Shown here: in pieces, positions 45,688 to 57,246 of the stretch
How positions within the stretch are numbered: the stretch's first letter is position 1
How the letters are laid out: every line of letters starts with the position of its first letter
Source: Apiosordaria backusii
Taxonomy: Eukaryota > Ascomycota > Sordariomycetes > Sordariales > Lasiosphaeriaceae
Reading direction: 5' to 3'
DNA length: 64,000 nucleotides
Assembly: GCA_030549205.1 (NCBI GenBank)
Contig: JAUKTV010000002.1
Coordinates: 434,001 to 498,000, forward strand
Made by a program: the position numbers and the translations under genes
Notes under the pieces: model-generated
What the model saw: the letters and a program-made list of their open reading frames with translations, nothing else
The model's database searches: none
Told to the model about the DNA's origin: nothing

Positions 45688-47893
45688 CTAAACAATAACT
45701 TTAACCTCCTCTCTACTTCTACTAAAAATCTTCTTCATGTGACTCGTCGCATAAGGATTACTCAACGGTATACTCACCGCCCCATCCAGCCCCTCCCCCC
45801 TCTCCCTTCTCACCTCCCAAATCTTCTTCCTCCCCGACATGTACTCCCCCAACGGCCCTTCCAGTTCCCCCCAAGCCTTCAAAGCATGTGGCTCCACAAC
45901 CGGTGTCCAAACCCCCCTTTCTACCATCGACCACCTGAACCCATCATAATCTGTCACCCCCCTATTAGCCAGCATCTGAATCACAAACCGGAAGAAGAAC
46001 TCTTCCGACTCTGGGTTCTGGCTACTGGCTATCAACAAGACAAACCCCACCCACGTCTCGATACCAATCCTCTTCAGATTTAGGATCAACTCCGGATCAG
46101 AGAAGTGATGTCGTAACCGTGGCATGATTCCAGGCAAAGGGGAGCAAGCAGCGTGCGCCCCGTTGCCGACGAAAAAGGTAAAGACGAAGAGGGATATAGC
46201 GATGACGTTTTCTGTGGCTGAGAGGGATGTTTCTGACCGGAGGAGGAAATGGATCAGCTCCCCGAGGCCGATGGAGAGTAGGTTTTGTATGTCCAGGGCA
46301 TCCCATTGACTGGTGTGGCGGGAGATGTACCACGACAATGCGTCGCGTAGCAGGAAGTCAAGGGTTAAGATGTGGGTGATCAACTCGTGTGATATGACGC
46401 CTGGGGCGAGAGAGGTGGCGCATGCCGTTGCCATTGCTGAGCCTGCCGGGTAGAAAGGTGACGACCGAGGGTAATTGTAGAGCTTTTCCAGTAGCCCATA
46501 TGGCAGAAGGTGTGAGGCAGCAAACGTGTGATCTGACAAATGGGCAGCGGACAGTTCATTAGTGTTTGTAGGGGGGTAGAGGTACCCGTTTTGGTGGGAT
46601 GGGGGTGGGAGGCTGAAAACAAGGCGGCAAGCCAAAGATGTGCACACCCAGCGGATGATAAACGCCTGCAGGCCCTTCATTCCGTCAAGGCGGGCGATAC
46701 CCCCGCGCAAGGCCAGCATTTTCTTCAAACCGGCAAGATGGGCTTGGCGCTGGGTGGTGTCTGGCTGGAGGTGCTTCCATGCTGGGTGATCTTTCAGTGC
46801 GTCTCCCGCGTAAAGGAAGAGGTTCTCTTCGATACAGAGCATCTGAAAGACCGTGGCAATATTCTCGTCACTCAACGCCCGGGTTGGATCAGCCAGTGCG
46901 GACTGGATGTGCGAGATGGCTTGGACACGGTGGTGCATGAACCGCTCCAACAGCGCAGGGGACTGATGAGGTTGGGCCACGGCAAGCTGCAGGGCCGAAA
47001 GACACAGAACACCGTGCAGAAAGCCCGAATGTCCAAAGGAGACTGTCACCCAGTATTTTTCCGCCTCAGGGGACTGATCCCCTGTCAGAGGTGTCAAAGT
47101 CTTGATGATCGTCGTGTTGACTGCAGGAGAGTCACGGTGTCAGCCTTTTGTCAGGTTTGTTTCTGTCTTTGCATCTAGCACGTTCCGTCCTGGGCGCATT
47201 TCCAAACTGTCGGGTTCGGGAGAGTACTCGCGTAGGAGGCACAAAGTTGCAGATTACAAGCCAATACGTGTATGTACGTGGGGGTTACTTACAATACGCG
47301 AGCAGATTAGTATCCCGCTCGTTCATCCTCACTGAAACAGTGCCAAATGGATCTAACCGACCACTCAGTGTGCGTGCGTGAGACGCCATGGCGGCTCCAG
47401 ACTGACAGATGCACGAGTCAATGGAGTATCCGCAACGAGCGCACTCCACAAGATCAGAGACAACGGTGGCCCGGGTTGCTTCTCCACTGGAGCTGGTCTT
47501 CGAGAGGGTTGGTCTCAATTGTTCTGTAGCTTTAGCGCCTGCGATGGTACGTCTTCGCTTCGACACGCCACCCGCCTGACCTTTCGGCTTCACATTGCGG
47601 CCACTCCCCACCCTAAAAGCGGCAGGTACAGGCTCTTTGTCTGGGTTGCTCGCACTGTGGTTGTCGCTGGACGACCTGTTGGTGTCAGTGTCGATGCCCG
47701 GGCTGCCACTGATGTCGGTGCTGGTCAAGTCCTGGGAGTGGTCGGTTCTCCTGCTAGTCTTGCTCTTCGTCGACCATGGCTGAGCTGCTCTGGCTTTCCT
47801 AATGACAAAGGCACGACCACTGGTGGAGATCTTGTGTCCGGCGTGGGACTTGTTGCCCGGATTGACAAACAGGAACTCTTTGACGGCCGGCAT
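45688..47893 (-). CDS. Fungal-specific transcription factor-like protein (Fungal_trans_2 type), no zinc cluster
   Basis: Two exons, 47893-47293 and 47120-45688, 677 residues; intron 47121-47292 (GTAAGT...CTGCAG) is long for this window (172 bp). It starts MPAVKEFLFVNPGN, the opening of a class of fungal regulators that lack a Zn2Cys6 cluster, followed by basic GRAFVIRKARAAQ and a Ser/Thr/Lys-rich region to about residue 190. The rest is helical and resembles the Fungal_trans_2 (DUF3468) domain: HGVLCLSALQLAVAQPHQ, LADPTRALSDENIATVFQM, HLAGLKKMLALRGGIARLDG, and IIRWVCTSLACRLVFSLPPP. Such proteins are nuclear, but their DNA binding is rarely shown. The AT-rich block begins 130 bp beyond its stop codon. 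Confidence 0.82.
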
Positions 47894-48596
47894 ATCGTTG
47901 CTGGTTCCACTGCTAGTACTATTGGCTCTGCCTCTCCTCCCGCTCTTCGGATCCGTTACTGCTCGGAGATTGAAAGACGCGTACAATGGCGTGAACGATT
48001 TCCCGAAATAGGAAAATGCTAGCAGCGTGTCGTGGAGATGATTCTCCAGAAACTGAGGAGCGGCGGTGGTTTGAGGTCTGAAGAGTCCCCCAATGTGGGC
48101 TATGTGAGAGAGACATGATTGGCGGTGAGATGCCAAGCATGCTCACTCATGTTCATCTTTATCATTCTCCTCTTTGGGTATGGTGGTTGCTGGGCGTAAG
48201 CTGCCATGTCACCGTGGCTGACAAGGGGAGGGACAGTATAACCCTGACCCAGATAACTTCGCATACCACTTGACACAAGGTTGCACGAGAGTCTGGGACG
48301 AAGATTTGAGTGTTGAGAGGCAGTGAGACTGAAGTTTGGGTGGTATATACAGAGAGATGAGCGCCGGAAGCCTCTGAAGTTGAAGCTTTGCGAACGTTGG
48401 CAAGTTTCGTAATATGAGAGAGACATTGGATCATGTCAGCACCTGTATGACAACACCGCCTCCTCACATCTTCAATTAGGCTGATTGGTGATCGCCGAAC
48501 CGGATAGAAAGGAACCAAAAAAAGGATCGCCAGGCATACTTATCTCAAGAACATACAGGTGCTAATTGGGTGGTGGTTAAAAAGGCCAAAACAATG
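47894..48596. other. Intergenic, promoter of the regulator
   Basis: Leader and promoter of the gene to the left; minus-strand frames near 48100-48518 lack conserved features. Confidence 0.35.
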
Positions 48597-48699
48597 TGGG
48601 AACTGTGAGGCTCGAACTCACGACCTCAGGATTACTCTGATGTTAAATCAGATCATACAGTGTATGAGACCTGCGCTCTTCCAACTGAGCCAAGCTCCC
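48597..48699 (-). tRNA. Elongator tRNA-Met (CAT) with intron
   Basis: On the minus strand the acceptor stem GGGAGCT pairs with AGTTCCC, the D-arm is GCTCAGTTGGAAGAGC, and the T-arm is CGTGAGTTCGAGCCTCAC. The anticodon loop CTCATAA carries CAT and is split after position 37 by an intron of about 30 bases. The T-T apposition closing the anticodon stem is also found in yeast elongator tRNA-Met. Discriminator base A at 48597. No CCA is encoded, as expected for eukaryotes. Confidence 0.92.
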
Positions 48700-49173
48700 T
48701 AAGAATTGATGGTTCAGGGGTGTGAGATCAAGGCTTAACAAACCTTTGGGGACTCAACCAACACCGACAACTACCTTGCATGTAAGGTAGGTTCGGTTCG
48801 GACCCTCAGGCGCCATGACTCTTGGTCAGGCCACAAGACGGGACTGCCTCATCATTTGACTTTTTTTTGTACCGCTTTGCTTCGTTGATAGCTTCATCCA
48901 TCATTGCACGTACCTAAGGTACCTGATTTTCTTGCTTACGTCGCCACGTTAGTAGGCACCGGTAGGTACCTAGGTACCTTACCTTAGCCACAGGTCGGGT
49001 GGTATCCTATCATCCAGCTCCTTTGCTTCCAGCAGTCCCCGCTCGGAAACATGGGCAGTTGATGCCCAATCCAATGCCATGGAAGGGGTTGCGCGTTTCT
49101 GAAACCTGCGTATCGGTATGAGCATTCTCCATTCTCCCATCAACTTACCGCTGTTTCTCCCTGCAGTGCCAAA
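48700..49173. other. Intergenic with TAGGTACC palindromes
   Basis: Holds a cluster of GGTAGGTACCTAGGTACC-type palindromic short repeats at 48960-48985; no gene. Confidence 0.45.
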
Positions 49174-49850
49174 ATGGCGGACCCTATCTCGGCATTCTCT
49201 CTCGCTGTCAATGTCATAACTGCGGTGGACACAGCGATCACTACAAGATCTGCCTGTTCATCAACGGCTTGGATGAATTTGACGAGCCAGATGAGTCCCA
49301 CGCGGGCTTTGCCAATAAACTGTATCGATGGACGATGGAGTCCGTGAATGTCAAACTTTGCGTCTCGAGCCGAGAATATCCGTCCATACTCAATGCCTTC
49401 CCGGCTGCTCCTCGAATTACCTTACAGGACCTCACACGGCCGGATATGGAGGCCGTGGTGCAAGACAGGTTCCAGGCAAACGAGAACTTTCGGGACTTGA
49501 CAAGTTGGGATCGTCACGACTTAGCAGGTACGATTGATTGTCGATAATGCCCAGGGCGTGTTTCTGTGGGTCGCCATCATACTGAAATGAGTTAAAGAAG
49601 AAGTTGCATCGGGAGTGGCGACGTACCATTCACTCGAGCTGCTCATTAAAACAGCACCACGAGAACTTGACGAATTCTTTGCCAAAATTTTGGACAGCAT
49701 GCCAAAGCACTACGCCCGACAAGCTTGGTTTGTTCTTGCTATGGTGCTGCGTTGGGAACTTGAAGGGTATGATGTATCCCGAGAGCGGTGTATACCCCTT
49801 CCGTACCGCTTGCTAGTATCAAGAGTCGGCAACATTAGGTTTATTGTTCA
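49174..49850 (+). pseudogene. NACHT/STAND NLR-type relic with P-loop region deleted
   Basis: The ATG at 49174 starts MADPISAFSLAVNVITAVD, typical of the N-terminal domain of fungal NLR-like proteins. By about 49240 the reading changes frame into ICLFINGLDEFDEPD, the Walker B segment of a NACHT ATPase, followed by VKLCVSSREYPSILNAFP and LQDLTRPDMEAVVQ. The P-loop and several hundred residues that should lie between are gone. Further on another shift (about 49527) and TGA (49588-49590) interrupt DNAQGVFLWVAIILK and VKEEVASG, after which LDEFFAKILDSMPKHY follows. The Walker B Asp is Asn (INGLDE). No repeat domain remains. Clearly dead, originally an allorecognition or immunity-type receptor. Confidence 0.7.
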
Positions 49851-49975
49851 ATTAGGAGGCTCATCGTTTTCAGAGTCAACCGCTCATACTTCGCCGTCTA
49901 CAGATTTGGTTAAAATGCCCACCCTGGTTTCACATCAACTCTCTCCTAACCAGGACTCCGAGTCGAGGCCATTGA

Positions 49976-51919
49976 TTACAAAGTGTACTTGAACAAAGGA
50001 CTCTTGTCCCCCATCTCCGTAAGCGCCACATCGCCATGCTTGTCAACAACCCCATCCGGCCCACCATTCTCCGCAACATAGCGCTCGCGCTTCTTGTTGA
50101 TAGCCCGAAGAATGAAAAACATAGCGGTAGCAGCAATCATTCCGAGCCCAATGAAGACAAGTGAGATGGCATAACCCAAACGATAGTGTGGCTTCTCCCT
50201 TGCGAGATAGATGTTTGAACCGATAAGTCCACCCGTGTTGCCGAGGGCTGTTGGGAGAAACCCGGGTCAGCTACTATGTCCTCCAAAGATTCAGAATGGG
50301 GTCTTCGGCTTACAGATTTGCAGAGACATGGCGATGGCCCGCTTGTATGGTCCGGCGAGGTTGTTTGCAAGCCATGAAATAACGCCCGGGAAGGCAGGGA
50401 AGAATCCACAGCAGGCAAGAAAACAGCCAGCATAGGTTACCTTGGCAAGACTGGCATTGTCGGAGGTGGTAATTGCTATGATGAAACCGACAAGAGCCAG
50501 CATCAGAGAGCCTTGGATGAAGTAGCCGCGCCGCTTGTACTTGTCCGAGAAATGAGCAACCGCGATCGTGAGAATGCAAGCGGTCACGTAGGGCGGAATG
50601 GTCATGAGCTGGGCCTGTCGCGCTGTGTATCCCTAGAAGCAGAAGAAAAAGAAATGCGTTAGAAAGCTTTCGGTATAGGTAGGTACCTTAGGCATGAAGC
50701 AAACTTACAAGTGTCGAGATGATCGTCGGTAGGCCAAAGACAAGTCCGTAGGTGGACACAGAGATGCCCAAGTAGATGACGACGCTGAGGTACACCTGCC
50801 AGTCGAGGAACGCTTCCTTGATGTACTTCCGCTTGGACCCATCCTCCGCCGATCCCATACCAGACCTGTTCCCATCATACGCCAGCTTCACCTTGATATA
50901 CCGTTTCTCCTCGTCTGTCAACCACGACACGGAATCCGGTCCGTTGTAGATGGTGAAGAAGGCAGCTACACCACCGACAACTGTGACGATCCCTTCGAGA
51001 ATGAAGATCCATTGCCAGCCGCCAAGTCCGCCGATCCCGTCCATCAACGTGATGGCGTAGGCGAGCAAGCCGGAGAATGCGCCCCTAAATTGATACCGGT
51101 TAGAGACAATACAGGACTGCAGTGAGAGTGATTTTTCTTTTACTCACGCCAGAGACGCTGTGGCATAGAACAAGGCGGTCCTGTACATGGCTTCGTGTCT
51201 TGTGTACCAGCTAGTGATGTAGTATGCACAAGCAGGGAAGATGCCCGCTTCGGGGACCCCGAGGAAGAACCTCGCGGCAAGGAGCCCTTCGTAGTTGTGA
51301 ACGATACCCATCAAAGTCATCACAATGCCCCATGAGATGGTGATTGTGGGGACTGCAGAGTCAGCAGAAATTTCTGTAGGCCAGGAGATAGCGGTACTTA
51401 CTCCAAGTGCGGAAAGAGAGATATTTCAAGGCCATATTCGCCGGAACCTCAAAGATAATGTAGGAAACGAAGAAGATTGTCAAGGCCACATTGTATTGCT
51501 CGCCGGTCATTTTGAGATCTTCTTCTAGACCCGCGAGTCTTGCATTGCCTATGTTACCCCTTGGTGGAATTTTAGCCAACCGTAATTCAGTGTCTTGGTG
51601 GCTGGGTAACGCGGATCACAACTCACCGGTCCAGGTACGCGAGAAGGTACAACACAGCAATCTGCAGAAAAGGGGAGAATATCAGCATCTTCCGTGGGCA
51701 CGAATCACCTGAGCGCAAGCTGGTCAAACTCACGATGGGAATAAGGCGCATGTCCAATTTGCGCATGAGCTTGTTGTACTTGTCCCCAGAAAATTCCTCC
51801 ATCAGTGCAGCAACGTCAGGCGGGAGGCCGTCATCGTTGGAGGAACGCGACATCCGTTTTTCGTCCGTGTTCGGCATGGTGGTCGCGTCAGCCTTGATTG
51901 AGCTCATGGTGTCTGACAT
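49976..51919 (-). CDS. MFS transporter, anion:cation symporter (allantoate permease-like) family
   Basis: Seven exons: 51919-51734, 51661-51627, 51559-51402, 51352-51148, 51084-50709, 50632-50314, 50247-49976; 1551 nt, 516 residues, normal for the family. Six introns of 49-76 bp. A polar N-terminus leads to LDMRLIPI, then YLLAYLDRGNIGNARLAGLE, the family signature after helix 1 (DRxNIGNA), then FFVSYIIFEVPANMALK, RFFLGVPEAGIFPACAYY, and ALFYATASLAGAFSGLLAYA. The central loop (PDSVSWLTDEEKRYIK) is also typical. Known relatives import vitamins, organic acids and amide compounds through the plasma membrane by proton symport. It shares a 595-bp promoter with the acyl-CoA ligase on the other strand, suggesting uptake of the ligase's acid substrate. 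Confidence 0.92.
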
Positions 51920-52514
51920 GATGGAAACAAACAAGAACAATCAAGGTAGTTTATGGTTGTTCCGGCGGACGGTATTCAGGCACTCGAAAGGTTGCCGTCG
52001 CTGTCTTCCACCGAAGGTGAACCCCATTATATCCATCGCTCAAGTAAGGGACAACAGGGAGCTTTTATGTAAATAATGAAGCCCTGGTTCTGGCGGGAAT
52101 CACTGTCCTGGACACCGTCCACCTGGTTTCCCAATGCGTGGAGATCCCGGCAACGCCAAAGCCATCAGGAATCCAATCGCTCAGGGGTCAGGGGTAGATC
52201 GTACCGACGGTGCGGCGCCAAGTCTGGGGAAATGCGGGGGAAATGGCGGGGGAATTGCGGAGAACCTGGAAAGAAGCCACCGGAGATCTGGTTGCCCTGG
52301 TCTCGTTGATCCAGTTCCAGGAAACGGAGGCATTCTGGTAAAGTTCCACCGGAAGCTGCGCTCTTCCGGCGGTCGGATCCGGTCCACAAGGGGAAACACA
52401 CACCCGACGATCAGGAGCATGTTTTAACAGCATTGAAAATGGCGAGATTTTCTCTTCACGGCGTCGTGTGATGTGCTGCCATCCGCTGCATCGCCTTCCC
52501 AATTTGCTTCAAAC
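51920..52514. promoter_or_regulatory. Divergent promoter of the transporter and acyl-CoA ligase
   Basis: A 595-bp intergenic space between two outward-facing genes. It contains several CGG/CCG triplets, the usual half-sites of Zn2Cys6 regulators, and the inverted repeat listed separately at 52344-52369. Confidence 0.6.
52344..52369. promoter_or_regulatory. Candidate Zn2Cys6 site TTCCACCGGAAG within an inverted repeat
   Basis: TTCCACCGGAAG at 52344-52355 overlaps a perfect inverted repeat CCGGAAG-N7-CTTCCGG (52349-52369). The same 12-mer recurs at 57440-57451 in the promoter between the two cluster regulators. Confidence 0.5.
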
Positions 52515-54319
52515 ATGGTTTTCTACCGTCCTTCGTGGGTTCCCAGCCTGAGTGATGCTGACATCCCAGACGACACACCACTATCCGACTTTCTTTTTGA
52601 CGACAGATTTCGGCCTCGGAAATGCGAAGACTCTGGACAGCCCTTTGTCGACAGTGTTAGTGGCAGCGGATACAGCATCTCGGAGACTCGGCAGCGGATT
52701 GAGTGGCTTGCTGCTGGTCTTGCAAGTAAGCTCGGCATCCATGACATCTCAGGGGATGTCTGGCAACGGGTAGTCGGCCTGTTTGCCGTGAATAATGTAA
52801 GCCAAAGAGAGCCGGGATGGCGAACGTCCACATACAATGATATTAACCAGTCCCAGATCCAGAATCCCGTCCTTGCCTGGGCCGTACATCGGCTCAATGG
52901 CGTTATTACCCCAGCGAACGTCGCTTTCCGAGCATCAGAGCTTGCACACCAACTCAAGGATTCTGGAGCCCGCGGCTTGTTTGTTAGCCCTTCTGGCTTG
53001 AACACGGCCCTCGAGGCCGCGAAGCTGGCCGGTATTCCTGAATCCAACATCTTCCTAATACCCGTCCCAGGAGATGTAGCTGCCCCGGAGACCGATCCTA
53101 GGAGGCTGCTGGACGTGGAAGATCTGGTTGCGGCAGGACGCCAGCTTCCACCCCTTCCACGGACAAAGTGGTCAAAAGGCCAGGGCCGCAGGCAAGCAGC
53201 TTACCTATGCTACTCGTCGGGCACATCCGGGCCACCAAAGGGTGTGATGGTATCTCACCGCAACATCATTGCCAACATTATCCAAATGACACTCTACGAG
53301 TCCACATTTCTATCCCGAAGTCGTCCGGATGTTATACTTGGGGTCTTGCCGCAGTCTCACATCTACTCGATCATCTTGACCACTCACGTGCCCGTCTTCC
53401 GCGGCGATACAGTGGTCACAATGGCCAAGTTTGAGCTCATGAGCTTCATTCAGGCCATCAACAAATTCCGCATGACCCTCCTCTATGTGGTTCCTCCCAT
53501 TCTCATTTCTCTGGTCAAGCAAGGTGCACTGGCGCAAGACGCGACGACTTTTGACCTTCCATCGGTCCAAAGGCTATACTGCGGCGCGGCACCACTGTCC
53601 GAGGAACTCTCGTCGCAGATACGGAAACGGTACCCCGGCGTGCTTTTAGGTCAAGGATACGGCATGACGGAATCGGCAACCGTGATCTCTTCGCATCCCA
53701 AAGACGTCTACGATGGCTCTAGCGGATGCATCATCCCCGGTCTGGAAATCAAATCGTGGACACGGACGGCAATGAAGTTCGGGAGCCTAACAAAAGGGGT
53801 GAACTGTTCGTCAAAGGCCCCAACGTCACGCTCGGCTACTACAAGAACGAAGCCGCCACCCGAGACACGTTTGCAAATGGGTGGCTTCGAACGGGGGACG
53901 AGGTGGAAATACGCCTCCACCCCAAGACGAAAGACGCGCATCTTTTCGTGGTGGATCGAGTGAAGGAACTCATCAAGGTCTCCGGCTTTCAAGTTGCGCC
54001 TGCAGAACTCGAAGGACACCTGTTGGCCCATCCGATGGTGGCGGACTGTGCTGTCATCCCGGTCCCTGATGACAGATCCGGCGAAGTCCCGAAGGCCTTG
54101 GTAGTGTTGAGGAAGGATGCCAATGTTGATCACCAGACGGCAGAGCAGCAACTGAAGGACTGGGTCGCTCAGCACAAGTCGAAGCACAAGCATCTGAGGG
54201 GTGGGGTCGAATTCCTTCCGGAGGTGCCAAAAAGCCCGAGTGGGAAAATTCTGAGGAGGCTGCTTAGGGACCGAGAGAGAGCTCGTTTGTCCGAGAGAAA
54301 AATGATGGCTAAGCTGTGA
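52515..54319 (+). CDS. 4-coumarate-CoA ligase-like acyl-CoA synthetase, peroxisomal (PTS1); one-base frame break
   Basis: ANL-superfamily adenylating enzyme that activates an acid to its CoA thioester. Exons 52515-52796 and 52857-54319; the 60-bp intron 52797-52856 (GTAAGC, TATTAAC, CAG) has no stop and could be misread as coding. Motifs: YSSGTSGPPKGV (P-loop, A3), GYGMTESATV (A5), GWLRTGDEVEI (A7 Asp), VDRVKELIKVSGFQVAPAELE (A8 hinge) and PKSPSGKILRR with the A10 catalytic Lys. The last three residues AKL form a peroxisomal targeting signal. The frame slips at three A (53751-53753): one more A would turn the reading after PGLEIK into IVDTDGNEVREP. Coding length is 1745 nt; 1746 gives 581 residues. 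An assembly error is likely, a recent mutation possible. Candidate substrates are aromatic or medium-chain acids. Confidence 0.9.
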
Positions 54320-54951
54320 TGGCATTACGTGAGAAGCATTCTCGCTAGGTATGGACAGCATAAAGTTTGGAAATAATTGTAGGTAGGTAAGTTAGAGATA
54401 GAGACCAGATTGTTAAGAATACAGAGACCAGATGGTTAAGAATACAGAGACAGAGAGAAAGTCACCATCCTCATGATACTTTCACAAGCCTTGAAACTTG
54501 TAGAAACTCTCCATGAGCATGAGGAGCATCGCATCATGTTTTGGGTGACAGACAGCCCCAGGTTGACCAGAATGTAACAGCAAGTGGCTGAAGGACGTCG
54601 GTCGAAGAAGTCTAAGAGATTGGTCACACCGACCCCTGAAACCTGCAGGAGAGGTAATCCCGTTGAGCAGTTGTCTGACCGATAAGTTCCCATTCGCTGC
54701 GGAAGAGGAGGACTTCGGCGGTTGGGTTTATGATATGCTCTCCGACTCAAAGGTGCTCCCGCCGGTCCTGGTCAGGGGGGAGACTCGGATCTGGCGAGGT
54801 AGACAGTGATGCAGGATGCTGCTGACAAAGGGAGAGTTGGACATGGCCTCCCTATAAATACGCCCAGTCTCAGGAGCATTTGGATTGCCTGTGTTATTAT
54901 CCGTCCACTACTTTTCAAGAGCACACCTTTGCAAACTTCGACATTTTTTAT
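54320..54951. other. Intergenic between convergent genes
   Basis: 3' ends of the ligase and of the first regulator. A near-tandem GAGACCAGAT(T/G)GTTAAGAATACA duplication at 54400-54444; no gene. Confidence 0.45.
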
Positions 54952-57246
54952 CTACCACACCATATTTTCCCATATTGCTAAATTATCACCAGTGACGTCT
55001 AAGGAACCTTCCATCGATTCCTCCGCAAACTTCCCCCATACTGGGGAGAGCATAGGGTCAAGGCTTGGCAGGGTTGACGGTGTCGGTGCGGTAGTATCTG
55101 AGGTGCCGCTGCTGGGCTCGTCTGCCACCAGTTCAGAGAAACGAGAAATGCCGTCGCAACTCCTGACGTCCCCGAGCGCCCAGACGCAGACAGTATCTGG
55201 TACGACCTTCATGTCCAAGTCAAGTCCATCCTCGTTCATGACCCCTTCTTGAGCGAGCCCATGCGGTTGGTTGAGTCCGTCAATATCCGCTGCGGGTGGA
55301 CTGGATGTCGTCCACTGCATGCTCGTGGGGCCCACCATTCCGGCCCGGGTGGCCACAGACGAGTATACCCTGGCCATGTGGGCCTCGTTGCCTGGTGTTG
55401 GATCAAAGCTCCGTGTAGTCTGCGTGTAGATCTGGTCTAGGCATGTGGAAGGCCCGAAACACTCGCTGGGAAGGCAGTGAATCGAATCGCGATCGACAAG
55501 CTCATTGTACAGCTCGGCAAGCGTGGCCGAGGAACGACGGGCGAGCCGTGAGTTGTGTTCTAGTTCACTTTGAGACGCGGTGTTAAGCAGTCGCGGCATG
55601 CAAATAGCCAGTATCAACTTACTAAACAGGGTTCATCAGCGTGTTTCTCCGGTATCAAGACTTCTATGGGGTTTCCTACTGGTAGTAAATTTCCAGAGCA
55701 TTCCGGTGTACAAGGATGCAAGACAGTACAGTGTCGTCGCCTGCTGGATCAGTAGGACGCTGGAGAACTTCAGGCAGGTTCAATCTCCAAAAGTCGAGGT
55801 CCGCCAGTCCCGTTATGGAGCTATCGTTGTGGATTGCCGGCCGAGTTCGAGCCCATGTTTCCAACGCGGGCGGCGAGGAGTTCTTCATATCCTTTGAATT
55901 GGACGGGAACCCATCGCCAATGCACAACACGAGCCGTATAAGCTGAAGAGAGAACATCGATAAGGCGGTTCTCTTTCCGAGTTCTTCGCCCGGAGAGAGC
56001 TCGCTTATGGCGCACCGCAGACCAACGTTGTAGTCCGCCAGCGTCAACAAGGGCACGTTGGACTGGTTGAGCTGGAGCCTGGGAGCGCGCTGCTCCGACA
56101 GGGCCAGCAGTCGATCCCGCAGGACACAACTCCACCAGCACCTCTTACGCAGGGTTTCCTGCCGCGCCGTCAGGTGCGCGTCCGGCTGGCGATGCAGGTA
56201 CAAGTCGAACGCCAGGGAGAAGGCTAGGCCGGACCAGTGCCAGCCATCTTTATCCTCGCTCGAGCCGCCTCGCCAGAACGACATGAGCAGTAGTGCCTGG
56301 AGCAAGACCATCTTGTCTCGCTCAGCATCGAGAAAGTATAGGGCATGAACCCTGTCGAATGCGGCCCGGCGTGCGACTCTGCGCGAGGTGTATCCGGCCC
56401 TGCGTAAGACGCTCAGGGGAGCACAGGCTGTGGCGGCAAAGAGGACGGCTTGGAATAAGATCAAACTGATGCGGTAGCCATCAGTGTGATGAAAATGTTG
56501 GCTCCGTGGATCCCGATCCAGGTACATGTACGTCTCCCAGAATTCTTGTTCGTCGAGGAATGGTACGTGCGGATGGACGTAATCGAAGTAGCATTTGAGC
56601 AGATCATCAAGGAGGTCCTTTTTGGGAAATGTAAAGCATCCTTTTCGTCGAAGAAAGGAAATGTCCTCGTTCGAAATATGGGAGAGGTCGCATTGGATGT
56701 AGGACGGCAGATCCGGTAGGAGTGACGCAGCCTTGAGGGCTGCAGTGATGGCGTCGCTTTTGCTGGGAGATGATTCCGACACACTCCGATCATGAAGACG
56801 GTCGAGATATCCATTTAGGATGTTGTCGTCTAGTAGTGAATGGTTCGAGACATCGCCGGAACTGCCGCTGAGAAGAGACCCTGTGGCCTCAGGCGCATCT
56901 GGGGTAATTTCGTGTTCATGTTCGCGCGGTTTGCGGCCCCTGATCCCGTCGTCAGGTATTAGAATCTACACAGTAGACGACAAAGTTCGTAGCAGGCTTA
57001 CCTTCTGTTCCGGATAATAGTACAGTCACCTTGGTCCAACTGGCAGTTGGTGCAAGGCGCTCCACGCTGGTACACATCGCATCTGACCTTTCTACGCCTA
57101 CATTCACGACAAGCTACTTTGGACCGCGGTCTGCCCGCTCGTTTTGGCCCTTTGTTTTCTGTCGTTGGACGGTTGACCGCTTCGCTGCTGGCCATGACAG
57201 CTTGCGGGGGTGGGTCAGGTTTTGGGGTTGCTTCTTCAAAGTCCAT
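54952..57246 (-). CDS. Zn(II)2Cys6 transcription factor with fungal TF domain (first cluster regulator)
   Basis: Three exons, 57246-57002, 56939-55680 and 55621-54952 (724 residues); introns 56940-57001 and 55622-55679. The binuclear zinc cluster is CRECRRRKVRC then APCTNCQLDQGDC, at about residues 46-75, preceded by a basic PKRAGRPRSK. The middle homology region begins LLKCYFDYVHPHVPFLDEQE and includes LLQALLLMSFW, then the CWWSCVLRDRLLAL motif typical of Fungal_trans (PF04082) regulators of the cutinase/CTF1-beta type. The C-terminal exon is acidic and Ser/Thr-rich (SSGTSDTTAPTPSTLPSLD), a possible activation region. Transcribed away from the second regulator at 57660 across a 413-bp promoter bearing three TTCCACCGGAAG-like sites. 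Confidence 0.92.

Noticed and set aside
46540..47178. 212-codon plus-strand open frame
   Set aside because: Shadow of the Fungal_trans_2 regulator on the other strand and crosses its intron.
47378..48022. 214-codon plus-strand open frame
   Set aside because: Antisense to the first exon of the same regulator; no conserved features.
52181..52427. Several overlapping frames in the divergent promoter
   Set aside because: All lie in a GC-rich promoter with frames open on both strands at once; none is protein-like.
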